DNA of 64,000 nucleotides, taken from Saccharopolyspora endophytica (GTDB lineage Bacteria > Actinomycetota > Actinomycetes > Mycobacteriales > Pseudonocardiaceae). Within the stretch, counting starts at the first letter, position 1. Each line of letters begins with the position of its first letter. The translations under genes were made by a program, and so were the position numbers. The notes under the pieces were generated by a model that did not search any database, was not told the origin of the DNA, and worked only from the letters and a program-made list of their open reading frames with translations. Positions 58,678-64,000 of the stretch are shown here, in pieces. The stretch spans positions 271,862-335,861 of the forward strand of contig NZ_JAGPXE010000008.1 in NCBI RefSeq assembly GCF_018070075.1, in the 5' to 3' direction.

Positions 58678-59664
58678 ATGAAGATCCCGCTCGCGATGGC
58701 ATCCGCAGGAGCACTCCTCCTCGCCGCCACCACCGTCTCCACGACCCAGGCCGCGGCGACCGACGAGCTCGAATGGGTCTGCGCGGTCACCGCGCGGGAG
58801 CAATCGCTGCTGCTGCCGGGCGAGGCCGTCGACCGGCTGGTCGCCGAGGCCCCGTCCTACCGCGGCCCCTGCGCCGAGTACGGCGAGTCCGCACCGCTCG
58901 GCGACGGCCGGATCACCGCCTACACCCAGTTCCTCGACTCGCGCCCGGTGTCCCTCGGCGTGCGGATGTCGGACGCGAGCTTCAGCGGGTTGCCGCACGA
59001 CCCGCCGACCGATGGAACGCTGTGCTTCGACAAGGACGGGGACGGCAGCACCGATCCGGTCCACGAGTGCTCGGGCGGCTACGGGCAGAAGCTCGAACTC
59101 GGCGAACGCGCCCGGCAGCAACCCGATTTCCCGTTCACCTACGTCCTCAACAACTGGAACCCGCACGGGCACATCCCGCTCGGGGTCTACGACAAGCCGC
59201 ACTACGACGTCCACTTCTACCTCAACGACAACGCCGAGCGGCTGGCGATCCGCACCGGCCCGTGCCCGCAGCTGGTGCACTGCGACGACTACGAGCTGGG
59301 CAAGCGGCTGCCCGATTCCCGCTACGTGCCGGCCGATTTCACCGACGCCGACGCGATCGAGCCCGCGATGGGCAACCATCTGATCGACCGCACCGCACCG
59401 GAGTTCAACGGACAGCCGTTCCGGCACACCTGGGTCCACGGGGTCTGGAATCGCGAGGTCACCTACTTCGAACCGATGATCACCTCGGAATGGCTCGACG
59501 GGCTGCGCACCGGAGCCGTCGAGGACGGCTGCTACGACCGCAAGCTCCCGGCCGCGTGGCAGAAGACCGGCTGGTACCCCACGACCTACTGCACACGGCA
59601 CAGCGAGACCCGCCACGAGGTGTCGGTCTCGCTGGAGAACTTCGTCCACCGCACGGCATCATGA
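58678..59664 (+). CDS. Secreted TTHB210-like (DUF5602) protein
   Basis: A 328-residue secreted protein. Signal peptide to about residue 27 (LLLAATTVSTTQAAA). The core has several histidine motifs: NNWNPHGHIPLGVYDKPHYDVHFYL, PQLVHC, and FRHTWVHGVWNREVTYFEP, which could bind a metal; the pattern resembles the TTHB210-like domain. About nine cysteines suggest disulfides. GGAGGA-type ribosome site before ATG 58678. Function unknown. Confidence 0.75.
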   Translation: MKIPLAMASAGALLLAATTVSTTQAAATDELEWVCAVTAREQSLLLPGEAVDRLVAEAPSYRGPCAEYGESAPLGDGRITAYTQFLDSRPVSLGVRMSDASFSGLPHDPPTDGTLCFDKDGDGSTDPVHECSGGYGQKLELGERARQQPDFPFTYVLNNWNPHGHIPLGVYDKPHYDVHFYLNDNAERLAIRTGPCPQLVHCDDYELGKRLPDSRYVPADFTDADAIEPAMGNHLIDRTAPEFNGQPFRHTWVHGVWNREVTYFEPMITSEWLDGLRTGAVEDGCYDRKLPAAWQKTGWYPTTYCTRHSETRHEVSVSLENFVHRTAS

Positions 59665-59795
59665 CCGTCCACTGAGGACCCGACCACGCCTGGTCACCAC
59701 CGCTTCGGCGAAGTCCGCCCGCAAGGCGGTATCTGCGGACATCGCGTGGCACCAACAATCGATCGCGCACGCGGCTCCGGCGACGGTGGAGGGCC

Positions 59796-60326
59796 ATGTT
59801 CGAGCAGGTCATGACCGGCGCGGTCGTCGCGGCGACGGTGACCGCGCTGGTGCGGCTCGGAATCGTCCACCGCAACCGCGAACACCCCTGCCACGTCGAC
59901 GTCGCCCAGCTGATGATGGGCCTGGGCATGGTCGCGATGCACGTGACGCCGTCACCGCTGCTCGCCGCACCGTTCCTCGTTCTCGCCTGCTGGTTGGGCT
60001 TTCGCGCGGCGCGGCTGCGCACCGGCTCGCACCTGCACCACGCGATCGGAGCGCTGGCGATGGTCTACATGTTCGCCGGGCAGCAGTCCGGGGCCGCCGG
60101 AGCGCCGTTGGTCACGGCGGGCCACCACCACGCTTCCGTCACGATCGCGGCGCAGGCCCCGGGTTTCGCGCACCCGCTGCTGGCCTGGTGCCTGATGGCC
60201 TACTGCGCGCTGGCAGCGGGCTTCGCCGCCACCGACCTGGTGCGCACTCCGCCGCCGCGTGCGCGATCCCTGGTCGAGCTGGCGCTGTCGGCTGCGATGG
60301 CCCACATGTTCCTGGTGATGCTCTAG
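59796..60326 (+). CDS. DUF5134 membrane protein
   Basis: A 176-residue integral membrane protein with five hydrophobic helices. Histidine-rich turns are seen at the end of several helices: HVDVAQLMMGLGMVAMHVTP, SHLHHAIGALAMVYMFAG, and the final AAMAHMFLVML, matching DUF5134, a family with copper/heme-like histidines. A histidine cluster HHHAS lies in the third loop. GGAGGG precedes the ATG. Function unknown. Confidence 0.85.
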   Translation: MFEQVMTGAVVAATVTALVRLGIVHRNREHPCHVDVAQLMMGLGMVAMHVTPSPLLAAPFLVLACWLGFRAARLRTGSHLHHAIGALAMVYMFAGQQSGAAGAPLVTAGHHHASVTIAAQAPGFAHPLLAWCLMAYCALAAGFAATDLVRTPPPRARSLVELALSAAMAHMFLVML

Positions 60327-60409
60327 AAAGTCCCCGGTAAGCACCCGCTGACAGTTTTCCCTGCTAATGATCAGTATTACAAGCCACCACTCTGGTCACC
60401 CACCGGTGG

Positions 60410-60429
60410 ACAGGTTAGGCTACCCAAAC
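60410..60429 (+). promoter_or_regulatory. Iron box upstream of the siderophore-binding lipoprotein gene
   Basis: ACAGGTTAGGCTACCCAAA matches the 19-base DtxR/IdeR consensus at 15 positions. It lies 32 bases before the ATG at 60461 and links this gene to the siderophore regulon. Confidence 0.8.
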
Positions 60430-60460
60430 TTTTGCACGATTCCGACAGATTGGGTGCCTC

Positions 60461-61384
60461 ATGCTGCGCCATCGCAGACTCATCGCGGCGCTGTCCGCCG
60501 CGTTCGCCCTGGGCATCGCCGGTTGCGGCACGCCCGCGCCCGAGCAGCCCGCTCCCGCCCAGAGCCGCGTCGTCCAGCACGCCAAGGGCCAGACCACCAT
60601 CGCCGGAACACCGCAGCGCGTGGTCGTTCTCGACACCGGCGAGCTGGACTCCGTGCTGGCGCTCGGCGTGAAGCCGGTCGCGACCGTGCTGCCCGACGCC
60701 AACACCCAGCTCCAGCCGTACCTGGCGCAGAAGGCGGGCAACCCCCAGATCGTCGGCACCATCGGCTCCCCCAACCTTGAGCAGATCGCCGCCCTCAAGC
60801 CGGATCTGATCCTGTCCAGCAAGACCCGCGACGACGAGCACTACGAGGCGCTGAGCAAGATCGCCCCCACCGTCTTCGCCCAGACCGTGGGCAAGACGTG
60901 GAAGGAGAACTTCCTGCTGGACGCCGAAGCGCTCGGCAAGCGCGCGGAGGCCGACCGGATCCTCGCCGACTACCAGGCCCGCGCCGCCGAGATCGGCAAG
61001 CAGGCCGCCGGGCGCAAGGTCAGCATGCTCCGGTTCATCCCCGGTGACATCCGGCTCTACAACAAGGGATCGTTCATCGGAACCATCCTCGCCGACGCGG
61101 GCTTCAACCGCCCGGACAACCAGCTCGCCGACAAGACCTTCACCAAGCTCAGCCGCGAGCAGATCTCCCAGGCCGACGGCGACATGCTGTTCTACGCCGC
61201 CTACGGCGACAACGCCCGCCAGCAGATGAGCCAGGTGACCGGCTCGGTGCAGTGGACCACCCTCGGCGCGGTGCGCGCGGGCCAGGCCATCGAGGTGCCC
61301 GACGACACCTGGTACCTGGGCCTGGGCCCGCTCGCCGCCAACCTGGTGCTCGACGACCTGGAGAAGTTCGTCGCCAAGAAGTGA
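60461..61384 (+). CDS. Siderophore-binding lipoprotein (ABC transporter substrate-binding, FecB-like)
   Basis: A 307-residue periplasmic-binding-type protein anchored as lipoprotein (lipobox ALGIAGCGT, C22). Two lobes joined by a long helix: residues 45-140 with RVVVLDTGELDSVLALGVKPVATV and IGSPNLEQIAALKPDLILSSK, and the second lobe to LGPLAANLVLDDLEKFV. It probably captures a hydroxamate-type ferric siderophore. No permease or ATPase genes are adjacent. Its stop is followed after one base by the convergent GH3 gene's stop. Confidence 0.9.
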   Translation: MLRHRRLIAALSAAFALGIAGCGTPAPEQPAPAQSRVVQHAKGQTTIAGTPQRVVVLDTGELDSVLALGVKPVATVLPDANTQLQPYLAQKAGNPQIVGTIGSPNLEQIAALKPDLILSSKTRDDEHYEALSKIAPTVFAQTVGKTWKENFLLDAEALGKRAEADRILADYQARAAEIGKQAAGRKVSMLRFIPGDIRLYNKGSFIGTILADAGFNRPDNQLADKTFTKLSREQISQADGDMLFYAAYGDNARQQMSQVTGSVQWTTLGAVRAGQAIEVPDDTWYLGLGPLAANLVLDDLEKFVAKK

Positions 61385-61385
61385 G

Positions 61386-63752
61386 TCAGCGCCCGGCGTC
61401 GAGGCGGAGATCGCCGGAGCTCGGACCCACGCGCACGTCCTGCGCGCCCGGCTCGACCTCCACCGTCACCTCCACCTCGGCCCCGGGTTCTGCCTCGGCC
61501 ACCGCGAAACCGACCAGCCGCAGCGGATCCGCGGTGTAGACCTGCACGACCTCGCGGCCGGCGCGGTCACCGGTGTTGCGCAGCTTCACCGCGACCGCGT
61601 CGCCGTCGAGCGTCGCCTCGTCGTACGACCACGTCGTGTAGCCCAGCCCGTGCCCGAAGCTGAAGCCGGGCGTGACGCCCCGAGCGGCGTAGGCGCGGTA
61701 GCCGATCAGCGGCCCTTCCTCGTAGCTCAGCTCGCCGTCGACGGGCTGCACGCCCGGCAGCGGCACCGGCACGTCCGCGAGCGCCGCGGGCAACGTCGTG
61801 GGCAGTCTGCCGCCCGGCTCCGCGGTTCCCAGCAGAACGTCGGCCAGCGCGTCGCCGTACTCCTGACCGCCGAACCACGTCCACAGCACCGTCGGCGCGT
61901 CCGCCGCCCACGGCATCAGCACGGGACCACCCGCGTTGACCACCACGACGGTGTTCGGGTTGGCCGCGATCACCTTCGCCACCAGCTCGTTCTGCGGGCC
62001 GGGCAGGTCCAGCGAGTTCCGGTCCCGGCCCTCCGTCTCGACCTCGTCGTTGGTGCCGACCACGACCACCGCGACATCGCAGTCCCGCGCAGCCCGCAAC
62101 GCGGCCTCCAGCTCCGTCGCGTCGTCCCAGCGCTCCGGCCGGTGGCCAAGACCCACGCAGATCAGGTCCGCGTCGACCTTCAACGGCGTGAACTCCACCG
62201 CCAGGCGAACGCGCCCCTCCTCGTCCAGGTCCGATTCCACCAGCACGACGTTGAAGCGCTGCTCCGGCGGCGCCAGCATGTCGCCCAGCGGATCGTCGAC
62301 CTCGCTGCTGCTCCTGACGTTGGCGGACAGCACCTCACGACCCGAGACCTCGACGCGGAAGTTCCCGGTGCCGTTCACGCCGAACACGTGCTCACCGACC
62401 TCGGCGGTGAGCCTCCCGCTCATCCGGAGCTTCCTGGTGCCCTCCGGCATCGCACCCAGCTGCCACGTCAGCCGCTCGGTGCCGCGCAGTTCGGTGTCGA
62501 GCACCTGGCCCTCGTCCCCGAGGTACTCCACACGCAGACCGCTGCCGTCGCCCTGCGGGTCGAGCACCAGCTCGGGCGGGATCGGATCGAGCAGCCGCCG
62601 GTGCCGCACTCCGCGCTGGTACTGGACATCGGCGTTCGGCAGGGCCCTGCGGATGCCGTCCAGCGGAGTCACCACGTGCGGCGGGCTGACGTGCGAGGAG
62701 CCCCCGCCCTGCACCGCGGGGAACGTGGCGTTCTCTCCGATCACCGCGACCTTGGTGACCTCCTGATCCAGCGGGAGCAGCGCGTTGTCGTTGCGCAGCA
62801 GCACGAACCCGCGCGCCGCCAGCTCCCGGATCGAGGCACGTGCCTGTTCCGGCGGGGCTTCCACGGCCTTCTGCTCGCCCTCGCCCTCGCCCAGGGCGCC
62901 GACGCGGTCCGCCAGGCGCAGCAGCCGCAGCACCTTGTCGTCGATGACCGACTCCTCGACCTCACCGTCCTGGACCGCCTTCGCCAGGGCGCCATCGGCC
63001 CACGGGCTCTTCGGCCCCGGCATCGCCAGGTCCAGCCCCCCGTTGGCCGCACCGGCGCAGGACCTGGTGGCGAACCAGTCGGAGACCAGCACGCCGTCGA
63101 AGCCCCACTCGCCCTTGAGGACGTCGTTGACCAGCGCGGAGTGCTCGGTCATCGTGTGGCCGTTGACCGAGTTGTAGGCGGCCATCATCGCCCAGGGCTG
63201 CGCTTCGTCGACGATGCGCCGGAACGGTGCCAGGTAGCAGTCCCGCAGCGTCGACTCGTCGATCACCGCGTTGTAGGTGAGCCGTTCGGTCTCGCTCTCG
63301 TTGCCGACGTAGTGCTTGGGCGTGGCGGCCACACCGCGCGACTGGATGCCGGCGACGATCTCCGCACCGATCACGCCGGTCAGCAGCGGATCCTCGGAGA
63401 AGTTCTCGAAGTGCCTGCCGCCGAACGGGCTCCGGTGCAGGTTGATCGTGGGTGCGAGCACGACGTGCACCCCGCGCCGGACGGCCTCGTCACCGAACAG
63501 CTCGCCGGCCCGTCGCACCGACGCGCGGTCCCAGGTCGCAGCCAGTCCCGACGCGACCGGGAGCAGCAGCGAGGTGTCGCGCTCGTCCCAGGTCGTGCCG
63601 CGCACCCCGTTCGGGCCGTCCGACAGCACCAGCCGGCGCAAGCCGATCTTCGGCATCGGGTGCAACGTCCAGAAGTCGGCACCGGTCAGCAACCGGGCCT
63701 TCTCCTCCACCGTCAGCTTCTCCAGCAACGATCGGAGGTCTTTCTCATCCAC
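61386..63752 (-). CDS. Beta-glucosidase (GH3 with PA14 insert)
   Basis: A 788-residue glycoside hydrolase family 3 protein. The N-terminal (beta/alpha) domain has SDGPNGVRG, NLHRSPFGGRHFENFSEDP and the nucleophile D225 in FDGVLVSDWFAT. The C-terminal sandwich begins near 340 (GFVLLRNDNALLPL); an inserted PA14-like domain (about 430-570; DPQGDGSGLRVEYL ... VLVESDLDEEGRVRLAVEF) lies between them, and a fibronectin-like tail ends the protein. No signal peptide is seen, so it is probably cytoplasmic. GTG 63752 follows GAAGGGG; the frame is open further upstream but not gene-like. Confidence 0.94.
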   Translation of the reverse strand: MDEKDLRSLLEKLTVEEKARLLTGADFWTLHPMPKIGLRRLVLSDGPNGVRGTTWDERDTSLLLPVASGLAATWDRASVRRAGELFGDEAVRRGVHVVLAPTINLHRSPFGGRHFENFSEDPLLTGVIGAEIVAGIQSRGVAATPKHYVGNESETERLTYNAVIDESTLRDCYLAPFRRIVDEAQPWAMMAAYNSVNGHTMTEHSALVNDVLKGEWGFDGVLVSDWFATRSCAGAANGGLDLAMPGPKSPWADGALAKAVQDGEVEESVIDDKVLRLLRLADRVGALGEGEGEQKAVEAPPEQARASIRELAARGFVLLRNDNALLPLDQEVTKVAVIGENATFPAVQGGGSSHVSPPHVVTPLDGIRRALPNADVQYQRGVRHRRLLDPIPPELVLDPQGDGSGLRVEYLGDEGQVLDTELRGTERLTWQLGAMPEGTRKLRMSGRLTAEVGEHVFGVNGTGNFRVEVSGREVLSANVRSSSEVDDPLGDMLAPPEQRFNVVLVESDLDEEGRVRLAVEFTPLKVDADLICVGLGHRPERWDDATELEAALRAARDCDVAVVVVGTNDEVETEGRDRNSLDLPGPQNELVAKVIAANPNTVVVVNAGGPVLMPWAADAPTVLWTWFGGQEYGDALADVLLGTAEPGGRLPTTLPAALADVPVPLPGVQPVDGELSYEEGPLIGYRAYAARGVTPGFSFGHGLGYTTWSYDEATLDGDAVAVKLRNTGDRAGREVVQVYTADPLRLVGFAVAEAEPGAEVEVTVEVEPGAQDVRVGPSSGDLRLDAGR

Positions 63753-63830
63753 TCCCGTGCCCCTTCCGCCCGGACTCCGGCGACCAAGTCTCAAGCACGG
63801 AAACGACCTTGTCGAGCGGAGAGACGAAAA

Positions 63831-63871
63831 AGCGGGGCCGGTTGATCCTGCTCGGATCAACCGGCCCCGCT
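63831..63871 (-). terminator. rRNA operon terminator
   Basis: A perfect 18-base stem (AGCGGGGCCGGTTGATCC and complement) with loop TGCTC, 12 bases behind the 5S gene on the minus strand and followed by TTTTT. This is the end of an rRNA operon. Confidence 0.93.
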
Positions 63872-63882
63872 CATAAGGATTG

Positions 63883-64000
63883 TGTCGGCGGTGTCTTACT
63901 CTCCCACACCCTAGCGAGTGCAGTACCATCAGCGCTGGGGAGCTTAGCTACCGGGTTCGGAATGGGACCGGGCGGACCCTCCCCGCCATCGCCACCGACA
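63883..64000 (-). rRNA. rrf: 5S ribosomal RNA
   Basis: On the minus strand the 5S core is clear: GGTCCCATTCCGAACCCGG, AGCTAAGCTCCCCAGCG, GATGGTACTGCACT, and GTGTGGGAGAGTAAGACACCGCC. Outer helix: TGTCGG at the 5' end (64000) pairs with CCGACA at the 3' end. It is complete or lacks at most a base at the window edge. The rest of the rRNA operon lies beyond 64000. Confidence 0.97.

Noticed and set aside
61650..63845. A 731-codon plus-strand open frame opposite the GH3 gene
   Set aside because: Same mirror effect: low-complexity Arg/Gly/Val-rich translation without motifs, while the minus strand encodes a complete beta-glucosidase.

Overview
The window is high-GC actinobacterial DNA, most like a member of the Pseudonocardiaceae and plausibly Saccharopolyspora. 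The reasons are the GC-saturated codon third positions with many GTG starts, DUF397/DUF5753 regulator pairs, a mycothiol-type DinB enzyme, PE/PPE/EspG-type secretion genes, DtxR/IdeR-type iron boxes and an MbtH-dependent siderophore NRPS. No phage, insertion sequence, integrase or CRISPR array was seen. All coordinates and functions come from reading the sequence; no database search was run.

Region 1 (1-11.7 kb, minus strand) is one uninterrupted 13-gene run for the ortho-cleavage of phenol: two-component phenol hydroxylase (pheA2, pheA1), catA, catB, catC, an FAD-synthetase-like gene, an NTF2-like gene, pcaD, pcaI, pcaJ, pcaF, a CaiB-type CoA-transferase gene and an MHS-type permease cut by the window edge. 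A divergent IclR gene (11.7-12.5 kb) faces it across a set of TGCACGC half-sites. A LysE-type exporter follows.

Region 2 (13.3-20.1 kb, minus strand) is a type VII secretion (ESX-like) effector island: a small helical PE-like protein, a PPE protein, an EspG-like chaperone, an EspC-like protein, a YbaB-like protein, and a WXG-domain toxin ending in a papain-fold (glutamine-deamidase-like) domain. The last gene encodes an unusual protein made of two copies of a YrhB-like plus papain-fold unit, probably the immunity partner. No secretion motor genes are present. It is followed by a DUF397/DUF5753 regulator pair divergent from a small zinc-ribbon gene, and by a DUF3800 gene remnant (20.7-22.7 kb).

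Region 3 (22.9-33.4 kb) is mixed: an acyl-CoA dehydrogenase overlapping tail-to-tail with a FadD3-like ligase, an MHS permease, a 56-residue acidic peptide gene, membrane and hypothetical proteins, a mycothiol-dependent-type enzyme, heme O synthase (ctaB), and a luciferase-like monooxygenase followed by a pair of long AT-rich palindromes.

Region 4 (33.5-46.0 kb, minus strand) is a siderophore locus: ornithine N5-hydroxylase, siderophore-interacting reductase, DHA2-type exporter, MbtH protein, a dimodular C-A-T-C-A-T-TE NRPS and a GNAT acyltransferase, with three iron boxes. A fourth iron box precedes a siderophore-binding lipoprotein gene at 60.5 kb.

Region 5 (46.3-64 kb) is largely housekeeping: a DivIVA-like coiled-coil protein, a pyruvyl-transferase-like protein, a TPP-riboswitch-controlled thiD-tenA pair, a second acyl-CoA ligase, oligoribonuclease, tRNA-His, a secreted lipase, an L,D-transpeptidase, two identical tRNA-Lys genes in a tandem duplication, a secreted TTHB210-like protein, a GH3 beta-glucosidase, and at the right edge a 5S rRNA gene with the rrn terminator (rRNA operon entering on the minus strand).
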